Both the position numbers and the translations under genes were made by a program. Source: Chitinophaga pinensis (GTDB lineage: Bacteria > Bacteroidota > Bacteroidia > Chitinophagales > Chitinophagaceae). Taken from it: DNA of 64,000 nt. The stretch spans positions 1 through 64,000 of the forward strand of contig NZ_VOHS01000027.1 in NCBI RefSeq assembly GCF_007896845.1, in the 5' to 3' direction. Below are positions 1 through 8,278 of the stretch, piece after piece (the first letter of the stretch is position 1; each line of letters opens with the position of its first letter). The notes below the pieces were generated by a model. The model searched no databases. It was not told where the DNA came from and saw nothing but the letters and a program-made list of their open reading frames with translations.

Positions 1-127
1 ACAGATATCCATAGGGGATGTTTGATTTACTAAAACGGCCAAATTAATGCATTTAAAAATACTTTAATAAAATACTCATTATTGAATCAATTTAATCCCC
101 TATCTTAGCCTTATCTTAAGATTTCCA

Positions 128-839
128 ATGAATTACATCAGGTTTTCTCTCTACCTATAATCACCAGCAGCTCTGTGCTGAACTGGAAAACGTGCTCCAC
201 AGGACTGGCCGCTCCATTTTAATACACGGGACTTTAATGGAGAGTGGCGCAGTATATCCCTGCGTCCGTCAGCGGAAACAGCCATGATATATTCGCACAT
301 CCGGATGCACAGTATCAGGATACCCCTGTACTCGCTGAGATGCCCTATGCGAAAGAGATCATAGATTCGTGGCAGTGCGAAAAAGAAGCCATCCGGTTAC
401 TCTCTTTATCTCCCGGCAGCGAGATCAAACCACATAAAGACCCTGGCTGTGGATACGAAGATGGTGTGTTCAGAATACATATTCCGATCATGACCCAATC
501 CGATGTATACTTTATGCTGGAAGAGGAAAATTACAGCTGCAGCCAGGCGAATGCTGGTACATGGATTTCAGCCGTACACATGCTATCGTAAACAGGGGCT
601 ATACCGCAAGAGTGCACCTTATCATGGACTGCATCCGGAATGAATGATGACCAGCTATTTGCGGCAAATGGATATGATATCGCTGTAAAAAAGCAACCTG
701 CTGCAATGGATGCTGCCACCCGCGCTGCAATGATAGCAGAACTGGAAAGAATGGATACGATGCCGCCAGACAGCTCATTGCCCGTTTAAAGAAGATCAAT
801 AATGCAATATACCCCGATCAACAACTGGATTCCCTATAA
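128..839 (+). pseudogene. Aspartyl/asparaginyl beta-hydroxylase-like gene, frameshifted
   Basis: Read across several frames, this stretch gives one continuous protein of about 235 residues resembling the aspartyl/asparaginyl beta-hydroxylase (cupin, Fe(II)/2-oxoglutarate) family. Recognisable pieces are LCAELENVL near the start, DWPLHFNTRDFNGEWRS, SHDIFAHPDAQ, the iron-ligand region IKPHKDPGCGY, FRIHIPI, and the distal histidine region FSRTHAIVNRGYTARVHLI. At least five frame changes are needed, at about 140, 210, 265, 530, 640 and 756. Almost all are explained by loss of one or two bases from a run of identical bases (for example AGG for AGGG at about 210, AAAA for AAAAA at about 530), and the repaired frame has no nonsense codon. 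It overlaps the 5' end of the sulfotransferase that follows. The family name is inferred from motifs. The gene is dead if the sequence is right, intact if these are consensus errors. Confidence 0.6.
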
Positions 840-1741
840 ACTCACATATAGACAGGCAGAATGGATGGTGCAATGGCTGGATCTCAGCGATCACGCATGG
901 ACCTGCCCTTCTTTGATGAAACTATTCAGGCCTGCAGAATAAAACAGCTGGAAAGATCACGTCTGAAGAGTACTTCCACTGCCGGTTTTCTGATGGAGGC
1001 CTGCAAAGACCTGCCGGACTACAACCCTCCGCTTTTGTATTCATGTATCGCGTTGTGGATCCACACTGGTATCTCAGGCATTCAGCACTTCTGCAGAAAA
1101 TATCGTAGTGGCAGAAGCTCCCCTACTGGATGAAATACTACGCAGCACTGAACAACAGACCGATCTTGATCCACAGACCGTGAAGCATGGTTCAAAGCGG
1201 CGGTTAATCTGATGGGACAACACCGCAATGCAGAGGAGACCGATTATATTATCATTGGATAGCTGGCATATTCATTTTTACGAACTACTGAGAGAATGGT
1301 ATCCGGAGACACCTTTTTCTTCCTCTACCGCCGGCCCGATCAGGTAGTAGCCTCTCATGATAACGCAGAGGATTACAGGCTGTGCCCGGACTGATCAACC
1401 CTGCCTTGCTGAAGTAGGTGATGTTACACGTTTTGGCAGCGATTTCGACCGTTATACTGCTACTGTACTGTTGGAGTACTTTATCAGGTTACAGGCAATT
1501 CATGGACTTAATAATCCACTTAACGGATTCTTTGACTATGCAGACGGTGCGTTTGAAATGATGGAGGCTTTCAGTGCATTCTCCCGCATTCCTATAAAAG
1601 ATGCCGCGCAGTTGAGCGAACGGTTAAATATCACAGCAGTATAAAGGAGACGTATTCAAACCGGATACCGCTGCTGATGTAAAGTATTTTTATGAAGATT
1701 GTCATGCTGCTTACGAACAGCTGAAAGCACGGATAAATTAA
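802..1741 (+). pseudogene. Sulfotransferase-like gene, multiply frameshifted
   Basis: The fragments join into one sulfotransferase-like protein of about 310 residues. The clearest piece is HVSRCGSTLVSQAFS at about 1040-1090, which matches the 5'-phosphosulfate-binding loop of PAPS-dependent sulfotransferases. It is followed by EAPLLDEILRS, DSWHIHFYELLREWYPETPF, then FLYRRPDQVVASH, typical of the region where the 3'-phosphate of PAPS is bound. The reading frame changes at about 902, 1040, 1180, 1257, 1320, 1362, 1411 and 1645. Most changes are repaired by adding one base to a homopolymer: C at 902, 1040 and 1180, T at 1320, A at 1362. The reading frame then ends at the TAA just before the APS kinase gene. 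The next gene would make the PAPS precursor substrate, so the two would form a sulfation unit. Start at 802 is a guess; there may be another start slightly upstream. Confidence 0.6.
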
Positions 1742-1745
1742 CGAG

Positions 1746-2305
1746 ATGGGGCAGATTATTCAGTTCACGGGCCTTTCAGGCGCCGGGAAAACGACGCTGT
1801 CAGCCGCCTTGCTGACATGGGGACAACAACATAATATTTCAATTAAACTGGTAGACGGAGACGTATACAGACAAACACTCTGTAAGGATCTGGGGTTTAG
1901 TAAAGCTGACCGCCTTGAAAATATCGCCCGGCTGGGCGCTTATGCGGCATCAATTGCTGCGGAATACGATTTCGTCATTATTGCTATCATCCGTATGAAG
2001 AAGGGAGGAATAAGCTGAAACAGCTTTATAATGCTGCTTTGGTCTGGTTACGATGTGACCTTACAACGTTGATCAACAGAGATCCGAAAGGCTTGTATAA
2101 AAAAGCATTGTTACCGGATGATCATCCTGAAAAGATCCATAATCTCACCGGACTGAATGATACGTTTGACATACCTCTCAGTCCGGATCTGATCATTGAT
2201 ACAGGCCATACAAACGCCGGTGAAGCGCTTGCTGCGGCAGTTGCTTTTCTTAATCAACTGTTACACCGGCAGGTCCCTGCAACTGATAGCCCTTCCCCCA
2301 TTTGA
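1746..2305 (+). pseudogene. cysC: Adenylylsulfate (APS) kinase, single frameshift
   Basis: APS kinase phosphorylates adenylylsulfate to PAPS, the sulfate donor for sulfotransferases. The N-terminal half has the P-loop GLSGAGKTT at residues 8-16 and the substrate-binding stretch DGDVYRQTLCKDLGFSKADR, both characteristic of CysC. The C-terminal half, in another frame from about 1995, has DPKGLYKKA, also a family motif. One base added to CC at about 1990 (ATC CCG TAT GAA) joins the halves into a protein of about 187 residues, near the usual CysC length. It starts four bases after the sulfotransferase stop, which supports co-transcription. Its 3' end overlaps the convergent gene by 45 bp. No cysD/cysN or sulfate-reduction genes lie in the window, so a role in sulfation rather than assimilation is inferred from the neighbour. 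Confidence 0.75.
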
Positions 2306-3197
2306 AGACATAACGTCTCGCAAGGGTGAAAGTGCCTTCTTATTTGTTTTTGCGTAAGGTCTTACTTCATCCGGCAGACTTTCCAGATCGGTAGCCGTAT
2401 ATTTCCCTTTGATCGTTACGATGATATCGCGGAAGAAACGTTTGTCGCTTTCCGGCGAACTGTACGTACAATCCCATGAAGCCAGTCCTTCTTCTTCTGA
2501 TACCTCCGTACGCTGCGCGTCATATATGGCCATCACTTGTTTATAAGTACCTCCGGTACCTGCTATCAGGTATAATACACCTCCGAATGGTCCGCCGGCA
2601 GGACCGTTCACCACCTTCAGCATAAATGCATACTGATCATGTCCGATCATGAGCGCCTTTGGATCCGGGCAATTGGAGAATGCGCCATAGGCACCAATAG
2701 CAGGCTGAAAGAACTTCATAGACCATACCTTGCCCGTCAGCGCGAACTTCGCAATACCCAGTGTGCCGCCGGTAAAACGGGATACCTGTGCACCATCCGC
2801 ATCATATTCAGAATGGTTAAAGGTCAGCATTTTGTATTGCGTGCCCGAAGAGTCCTTATAGCTGATCACATTCAGCAAACGGGTGGCAACACCTTCCGCA
2901 TATGGAAAGTCATACGCAGCGTCTTCATTTGCATCAATGTAAGCTTTGGCTTTACAGGTTTTACAATCCCAGTTGATCATTTCATTGATATAATCACCCG
3001 AAACGATTTTATAGTGTTTGCCCGGAAAGAGTTTTAACAATGCTTTTTGTCCGTCGAAAGGTTCCGGGATTTCACAATACGCGTGTGGGAGATAACATTG
3101 TGTCGCTGATATTCGCTTTCAATAATTCTCCGTCCTGTGCAAAGCAGCCTGTCGCGACGCCCAGACTGCACAGTAATCCAATAAATAATTGTTTCAT
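2261..3197 (-). pseudogene. Exported protein of unknown function, frameshifted near N-terminus
   Basis: I do not recognise this family. The main frame (2261-3040) encodes about 259 residues with no stop. The natural start is an ATG at 3197, which gives a signal peptide (MKQLFIGLLCSLGVATGCFAQ) in a different frame. Adding one A at about 3095 and one A at about 3070 joins the two, giving a protein of roughly 312 residues. Visible features are a Cys pair (WDCKTCKAK) about 25 residues into the main frame and a Gly-rich central part (GPAGGPFGGVLYLIAGTGG). The product is probably periplasmic or surface-attached. The gene runs convergently into the APS kinase, with its stop inside that gene's 3' end. 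Confidence 0.5.
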
Positions 3198-3264
3198 AAA
3201 GTTATACTAGCAGGACTAAAGATAGCAGATTTTGACAGATTCTATTCTCCCTGAAATCTGTGAT

Positions 3265-3733
3265 TTACATGATTGGAATCTGCCTTCTCCGGATATAAAT
3301 CCGGGGAGCTATTCTGATAAAACCATAGTAATTCCTGTATTGCCTGTATTCATTCACCGCCTGCTCCACCGCCGAAAAATCATAAATGATCTCCCTGACA
3401 CCCAATAGTATACTGGTATGTTCAAAGACGACAACACTGTCACAGGGTTCATCCTTCGGTAGGGGTAGTTTTCCTGAAAACTCACCGTCGCCTCCTCTCC
3501 CAGTGTGGCGGCTTTTTTACGCAGCTGCTCCGGCAGACTATTTATGGGAAATCGTTGCGTGGGATTGCCGGCCATCTGACGTAAGTATCAGCTGCGGCAG
3601 ATACATCTCCGAGGTGCTTATTTACATAACGGGTGATATGTCTGTCATTCATCCTTTTCAATGCCACACAGGCACAACATTGAAAGGTAATACAGGCCAT
3701 AAGGCCCATGAGGAAAAAACAGATCTTTTTCAT
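3265..3733 (-). pseudogene. Small exported protein, two frameshifts
   Basis: Starting at the ATG at 3733, the first frame encodes a hydrophobic export signal (MKKICFFLMGLMACITFQCC) and then ALKRMNDRHITRYVNKHLGD. It hits a stop at about 3543. One C added there continues the protein as INSLPEQLRKKAATLGEEA, and one G added at about 3435 continues it as VVVFEHTSILLGVREIIYDF, ending with a basic tail at the TAA at 3265. The repaired protein is about 156 residues. Cysteines at the end of the signal could be a lipobox, but the match is not clean. No family is recognised. The two repairs follow the same homopolymer pattern as neighbouring genes. Confidence 0.45.
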
Positions 3734-3882
3734 CGGGTAAGAGGTGGATAAGTGTCCCTTCCGAATTTAAGCATTCATACCGGACCCGGCTAAATTTCCC
3801 TGTCAAATACTCTAAAAAGTGCTCAATTTCCACTCATTATGTACTTTTTCAGTATATTGATTTAACTTATGAAAGTTTGATC

Positions 3883-4017
3883 ATGTACAATTCCATAATT
3901 ATGAATTCCACAACAGCTAATGCTACCGTTCAGCAGCAGCGGATGGCACGTAAAATCACGATTGAAGTAGTATTAACCATTATCCTGGCAGGAGCTGCGG
4001 TATTGCTTACCATTTAA
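3883..4017 (+). CDS. Small single-span membrane protein (44 aa)
   Basis: A short open frame of 44 codons begins at ATG 3883, with a second in-frame ATG at codon 7. The N-terminal half is polar (Thr, Asn and three consecutive Gln). The C-terminal half starts with the basic stretch MARK and then forms one hydrophobic helix (VVLTIILAGAAVLLTI) that ends the protein. This is the shape of a small tail-anchored or single-pass inner-membrane peptide. It lies between two leftward genes. An A-rich spacer and a promoter-like AAAGTTTG sit just upstream. I recognise no homologue, and a chance frame cannot be excluded. Confidence 0.35.
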   Translation: MYNSIIMNSTTANATVQQQRMARKITIEVVLTIILAGAAVLLTI

Positions 4018-4033
4018 GGTCACAAAGAAAGAA

Positions 4034-4904
4034 TTAACGAAGGCTTTTCCTGAACTCTTCGGGGGTTTGTCCTGTGTACTTCTTGTAAAATTTCGTGAAA
4101 TAAGAATTATCTGCAAATCCCAGCTGATAGGCTATTTCAGAGATAGTAGAATCTTTGTTCACCAACAATCTTTTTGCCTCCAGTATGATCCGTTCCGGAT
4201 CAGCTCTCCTGCAGACATGCCCAGTGTACTATTACACAATGCATTTAAATGGTTAGGGGTAATAAAGAGTAATTCTGCATACTCTCTGGGCAATTTCAGC
4301 GTAGTAAAATTCTTCTCTATCAATTTCTGAAAATTCTTCAGCAGAATATAATTGTAGTTATTCGACTGGACAGGTGATTTTTCAAAACTGAGTCTTCCGA
4401 TAAGAATAAATGCCTGTAACATCAGCACCTGTATCATATCTACAGACATATCAGCGGACTGCTCACTCTCCCTGATCAATTCTTCAAAGATCCTTATAAC
4501 AGGTGTATGTAGCTGTTCCGGCAGATTGATAACAGCTTCATCTACATCTCCCGTGAAAAAAGGAAACTGCTCAAGATAATCGGGTTTCTGTAAGAGCGAT
4601 TGCAGGAAATTAAATGAGAAGTTGATAATGTAACCATCTACTTTCCCTTCAAACTGCCAGCTATGCACCTGACCGGGAATCATGAAATAAATCTGGTAAG
4701 GCTTTACAGTAAAGGTTTTGAAGTCGATCGTATGTGTACCGGCGCCTTCGGTGAATAAAGTAACGTGATAGAAATTGTGTTTATGCGCCGCACGGAGATT
4801 CTCATGTACACTGAGGTAGGATGCAAATCTGCTGATCTGAATATCATCGTGTTTATACCCCGTGAGTGTACTTACATCGTATACCGGAAATGCCTTTTTA
4901 CCAT
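4034..4904 (-). pseudogene. AraC-family transcriptional regulator, frameshifted
   Basis: The main frame encodes an N-terminal cupin-like sensing domain, including HKHNFYHVTLFTEGAGTH and the MIPGQVHSW segment, followed by a helical linker. The C-terminal AraC helix-turn-helix domain is split: MSAGELIR ends the main frame, and RIILEAKRLLVNKDSTISEI, LGFADNSYFTKFYKKYTG and TPEEFRKSL follow in the next frame to the TAA at 4034. One C added at about 4198 (AACGG to AACCGG) restores it. At the other end the only plausible ATG (4904) needs one A added to a run of five. The repaired length is about 290 residues, normal for the family. With the sequence as given, both DNA-binding helices are lost. Confidence 0.7.
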
Positions 4905-5103
4905 CCTGACAGCTTAATATGATCTGAAATTGAGTTGACCTGTCGCAGCGATCAACGACAGGCTAAATTAATAAATTCATTGGGGAAGCTGCCCCTGAAT
5001 CAAAACCGGCCTTCCCCGGGAATTAGCTGTGTATAAACAGATCATTCCTGAGAAAGGCCGGTAATATTTATACGGGCATACGGTGATGCACCAGAAGATG
5101 TAA

Positions 5104-5601
5104 TCAATAATCGAAGAACTCAACCTCTCCGCTCATGTAGAGGTAAGCCTCTGCTTTACGTCTGCGGGTCAGGCCATCCAGCACTTTACCACCAGACATG
5201 TTCCATTTCAGGAACTCCATTACTACAGAAGGATCTTTAGGATCAGCTTTCACTACTTTCAGCAGGGTGCTATCACCCAGACCTTCCGCAATACCGTTTT
5301 TATTCATGTCGCTACCAACGTTGTAAGCGAAACATACCAGCGCGTCAAACTGCTGTTGTTTCAGTCCTTTTACACCCGCAGTAAGCTTGTTAACATCGGC
5401 TACAAAACCCTTTTTGATGTTGGCAAACAGTGCATCCGCACGTTGCTGTGTAATAGTATCTCCCTTTTTAACTGCTTTTCCGTCTTCATATACGGTATTG
5501 CCCCAACCGATTGTCCAGATGCCTTTGCTGTCCTGATATGCTGCCAGACGGCATTTCTCGAAATGTTTAATGAGCTTTTCCCCTTTTTCGCCTAATTCCA
5601 T
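5104..5601 (-). CDS. GH24 phage-type lysozyme
   Basis: A T4-like muramidase that hydrolyses the beta-1,4 bond between MurNAc and GlcNAc. The catalytic region FEKCRLAAYQDSKGIWTIGW places Glu15, Asp24 and Thr30 with the same spacing as Glu11-Asp20-Thr26 of T4 lysozyme. Other family blocks are LVCFAYNVG in the middle and DGLTRRRKAEAYLY near the C-terminus. At 165 residues the length is normal. There is no signal peptide, which is usual for phage lysozymes that depend on a holin, but no holin, structural or integrase gene is nearby. It is therefore a stand-alone lysozyme, perhaps a remnant of a phage or contractile particle, or used in interbacterial competition. It is the first intact gene after the frameshifted segment. 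Confidence 0.88.
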   Translation of the reverse strand: MELGEKGEKLIKHFEKCRLAAYQDSKGIWTIGWGNTVYEDGKAVKKGDTITQQRADALFANIKKGFVADVNKLTAGVKGLKQQQFDALVCFAYNVGSDMNKNGIAEGLGDSTLLKVVKADPKDPSVVMEFLKWNMSGGKVLDGLTRRRKAEAYLYMSGEVEFFDY

Positions 5602-5800
5602 AGTTTGAGATTAAATATTATAACTGTGAGATGATAAAGATATAATTTTTCTATTATTTATCAAGAATAAGAGGATCAATGAAGGTATATATTAGTGAAT
5701 TGAGATATTTTTATCAGCCGGGTTTACCGGATATACTGTCTACATAAGGCAGGAGCTCTGTTTTGCCACCTATATCACGACAACTGTTAATATTTTAGTA

Positions 5801-6115
5801 ATGAGAAAGGCTTTTTTATTGATCCCCGTACTGCTATGCACGTGGCTGGTTTCCTGTGAAGGCTATAGTTGTGCTTCAGGGGTTATACTTGACAAAGAGA
5901 CAAAGTTGCCGCTGGATAGTGTGTACATCCGGGTACTGAGCGATGATGATAAATCAATGTATACAGATAGTACAGGAAAATTCTCCATGTGCAATGGTAT
6001 GGGAGCTTGTTTTCCCGACTGCAAGGATATTGTAGTAGAATTTTCAAAAGCAGGATATGGAACGGTAGCGTTCAAAGAACCGCATGACTCTATATTTTAT
6101 CTGGAACCTTTGTGA
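5801..6115 (+). CDS. Small lipoprotein with carboxypeptidase-regulatory-like fold
   Basis: The N-terminus MRKAFLLIPVLLCTWLVSC is a lipoprotein signal with lipobox LVSC, so the mature protein begins at Cys19 (or close to it) and is lipid anchored. The mature part of about 85 residues reads like a single carboxypeptidase-regulatory-like (CarboxypepD_reg) beta-sandwich: GVILDKETKLPLDSVYIRV, then YTDSTGKFSM, then VVEFSKAGYGTVAF. Such domains are common in Bacteroidota surface proteins. Several extra cysteines (CNGMGACFPDC) may form disulfides. It stands alone, and no function can be assigned. Confidence 0.7.
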   Translation: MRKAFLLIPVLLCTWLVSCEGYSCASGVILDKETKLPLDSVYIRVLSDDDKSMYTDSTGKFSMCNGMGACFPDCKDIVVEFSKAGYGTVAFKEPHDSIFYLEPL

Positions 6116-6719
6116 GGAGATGAAGGGATTAAGTTAAAATCGTACAGACTCCTCACTTGTAAGGCTTCTGGCATTAGTCTGATAGTACTCATCCTTCGTT
6201 AATGCTACGTATTTAACGTAGCATTAACGAAGGATGAGTATAGTCTGAGTACCTTTTAATCAAAAAGAAGACAAGTATCTGATAGCAATATGTATCAAAA
6301 AAAGGAGCCGGACTAAACCAGTTTCTTCCTGTGTCAAAAAAACAATTCATACCTGTTACATACATGGTGAATATACGAAGCATCTCATGAAATCTGATGG
6401 CAATTGCCCGCTAACAATAAGTCCGGCAATTACCACTACAGCCTATTTAAGACATGTCTTCGGTTTTTTGATGCAATATGAAGGAAGCCGGTATTCCGTT
6501 GAAGCAGTGCTCCCTTGTTTTATGCTGATTATGAAGGTTATACATTTCAGGGTTTTCATGTTATTTTTTGAACAAAGCCCCTATTAAATTACCGTGGCAA
6601 CACTTTTTTTTGTACAATTGTATAGAATTCAGGGACAAACTTTTCAGCACTACCCCAGTAGATAATCTGTCAGTCAGCTATTAAATTTTACTATTTATAT
6701 CCTCTTATTTCTCTGTACT
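6116..6719. other. Gene-free stretch, AT-rich
   Basis: About 600 bp without a convincing gene. It holds the 55-bp palindrome described separately, several poly-A and poly-T runs (for example eight T at about 6605) and only a 66-codon frame with atypical composition. The last 60 bp before 6720 are probably the promoter of the two-component pair, but no clear -7 box is visible. Confidence 0.6.
6186..6240. repeat. Perfect 25-bp inverted repeat with 5-nt loop, flanked by 8-bp direct repeats
   Basis: Arms 6186-6210 and 6216-6240 are exact reverse complements, separated by ATTTA. The sequence TAGTCTGA occurs directly before (6175-6182) and directly after (6241-6248) the structure, like a target-site duplication. 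There is no GC-rich core or following T-run, so it is unlike the ordinary terminators elsewhere in the window. Confidence 0.85.
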
Positions 6720-7586
6720 ATGAGCGAGGAAATATTGACGCACCTGATCCCCTCAATAACGGTTACCCAGGAACCGATCATGTACTCTTTACGGCTTACC
6801 CATCCCGTAAGCAGTTATCTTTTATCCACGGGTATTCTACCGGCTACCTGCTGGGGAATTGCGGCGTTATGGATTATCGTCATGATAAAGCGACTGGATA
6901 TATATGAGAAAAAACAACACGATCTGCTATTGCAACTGGAACGGCAACAGACGATGATGGCCATTCAGGAAGTCAGCATACAGGAAGCAGAACGTAAAAG
7001 GATCGCGGCCGATATTCATGATGAAATAGGCAGTAACCTCGCCGCTATCCGGGTCAATCTGCAAAGTCTCCATTACAGAACCGCTCAGGATGAGCAGCAG
7101 GCGAGTAATCTGCTGCAACTGGTAGACCAGACCAGTCAGAATGTAAGAAGAGCCGCACATAATCTCGTTCCCCCTCTTTTCGGACACATTCCCTTAACAG
7201 ATATTCTCCAGTCATACTTTAGCTTGCTGAGGACTCCGGAGGTACTTTTTCACTTTTGCAACAACAAATACCAACCCTGCTTCGATGCCCGGCAGGAACT
7301 GATGTTATACCGGATCGTGATGGAACTGACGACCAATATTATCAGACATTCAAGGGCTTCCGCAGCAACCATTCAACTGCTTTACTATCCCGAATACCTG
7401 GAGATACTGGTAGAGGACGATGGCATCGGCTTACCACTTAATGGCCGTCCATCGGGTATCGGACTTTCAGGCGTGAAAACAAGGGTAAAATCCCTTGGAG
7501 GAAAATTGCACATTGATTCAGGCATTTCTGGCACAACCTTTATCATTCATATTCCCGTAATTCCACAACATGCAGCCCCCTGTTAA
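6720..7586 (+). CDS. Membrane sensor histidine kinase, NarL/DegS type (HisKA_3)
   Basis: Autophosphorylating kinase of the two-component pair with the gene that follows. One membrane helix (about residues 36-56, LLSTGILPATCWGIAALWII) is followed by a coiled-coil-like linker rich in Gln and Glu. The HisKA_3 H-box ERKRIAADIHDEIGSNLAAI places the phospho-acceptor at His100. The ATP-binding domain shows the N-box variant ELTTNIIRHS and the G-boxes VEDDGIGLP and GIGLSGVKTRV. There is almost no extracytoplasmic domain (about 35 residues before the helix), so the signal is probably sensed in the membrane or brought by a partner. The stop overlaps the regulator start by 17 bp, indicating translational coupling. 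Confidence 0.9.
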   Translation: MSEEILTHLIPSITVTQEPIMYSLRLTHPVSSYLLSTGILPATCWGIAALWIIVMIKRLDIYEKKQHDLLLQLERQQTMMAIQEVSIQEAERKRIAADIHDEIGSNLAAIRVNLQSLHYRTAQDEQQASNLLQLVDQTSQNVRRAAHNLVPPLFGHIPLTDILQSYFSLLRTPEVLFHFCNNKYQPCFDARQELMLYRIVMELTTNIIRHSRASAATIQLLYYPEYLEILVEDDGIGLPLNGRPSGIGLSGVKTRVKSLGGKLHIDSGISGTTFIIHIPVIPQHAAPC

Positions 7587-8193
7587 TATCATCCTTGCGG
7601 ATGATCACACCCTCTTTGCTGATGGCATCCGTTCACTGCTTGAGCAGACGCCACATATTACTGTCCAGGGTATCGCTTCCAACGGACAGGTACTCATCGA
7701 AATGTTGCAACGGCATCAGCCGGATCTTGCGATACTGGATATCAGTATGCCGATGCTAAATGGTCTGGAAGCGACAAAAATCATCCGGAGAGATATGCCA
7801 CATATCCGGACCATCATTCTCTCCAGCTACAGCGATCCTCACCTCGTATCTCTGTCCCGTAGTTACGGTGCAGATGGCTACCTGATGAAGACCTGTAATC
7901 AATATGACCTCCTGCAGACAATCAGCCGGGTGCTCAGGGGAGAAAGCTGTTTTCCACAATTACCCCGGATGCAGGAGCCGGAAATTGATCACTCTTTCCG
8001 GGAATTCAATCTGACCCGCCGGGAATTGGAAATCTTACATCTTATCAATCAACAATTTACAAATCAACAAATTGCCACACACCTATATCTGAGCATTTAT
8101 ACGGTCGAGACCCACCGGAAAAATATTATGCAGAAACTACAGTTGAAAAGTCCCGCCGCGCTTACCCGTTTTCTCCTCGAAAAAGGGCTGTAA
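7570..8193 (+). CDS. NarL/FixJ-family response regulator
   Basis: DNA-binding partner of the preceding kinase. The receiver domain (about residues 5-120) has the acidic pair Asp11/Asp12 in LADDH, phospho-acceptor Asp57 in LAILDISMP and Lys107 in YLMKTCN. The C-terminal LuxR-type helix-turn-helix (about residues 145-205) contains FNLTRRELEILHLINQQFTN and SIYTVETHRKNIMQKL. Length (207 residues) is standard. It begins within the 3' end of the kinase gene and ends about 50 bp before the miaB promoter. Targets are not evident from the sequence. Confidence 0.92.
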   Translation: MQPPVNIILADDHTLFADGIRSLLEQTPHITVQGIASNGQVLIEMLQRHQPDLAILDISMPMLNGLEATKIIRRDMPHIRTIILSSYSDPHLVSLSRSYGADGYLMKTCNQYDLLQTISRVLRGESCFPQLPRMQEPEIDHSFREFNLTRRELEILHLINQQFTNQQIATHLYLSIYTVETHRKNIMQKLQLKSPAALTRFLLEKGL

Positions 8194-8246
8194 CCGGTAG
8201 CCACAGTACCTGCCATGTCATTCTGTCATTTTCGGATTTTATTGCT

Positions 8247-8254
8247 TAGTTTTG
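8247..8254 (+). promoter_or_regulatory. -7 box TAGTTTTG ahead of miaB
   Basis: Exact match to the Bacteroidota -7 consensus TAnnTTTG, 25 bp before the ATG at 8279. A clear -33 TTG is not seen. The position favours the ATG at 8279 over the in-frame TTG at 8270 as the start codon. Confidence 0.5.
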
Positions 8255-8278
8255 CTTTCCTAAAATTACTTGAAAAGG

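Noticed and set aside
3645-3833. 62-codon minus-strand frame overlapping the small exported protein
   Set aside because: The overlapping signal-peptide frame starting at 3733 is more convincing; this frame has no domain and overlaps it entirely at its end.
5104-5601. Prophage region
   Set aside because: Only a lysozyme is present; no other phage-like gene is found within several kilobases.
6387-6587. 66-codon plus-strand frame between the palindrome and the sensor kinase
   Set aside because: Composition is irregular, there is no ribosome-binding region or domain, and it lies in poly-A/T-rich spacer DNA.
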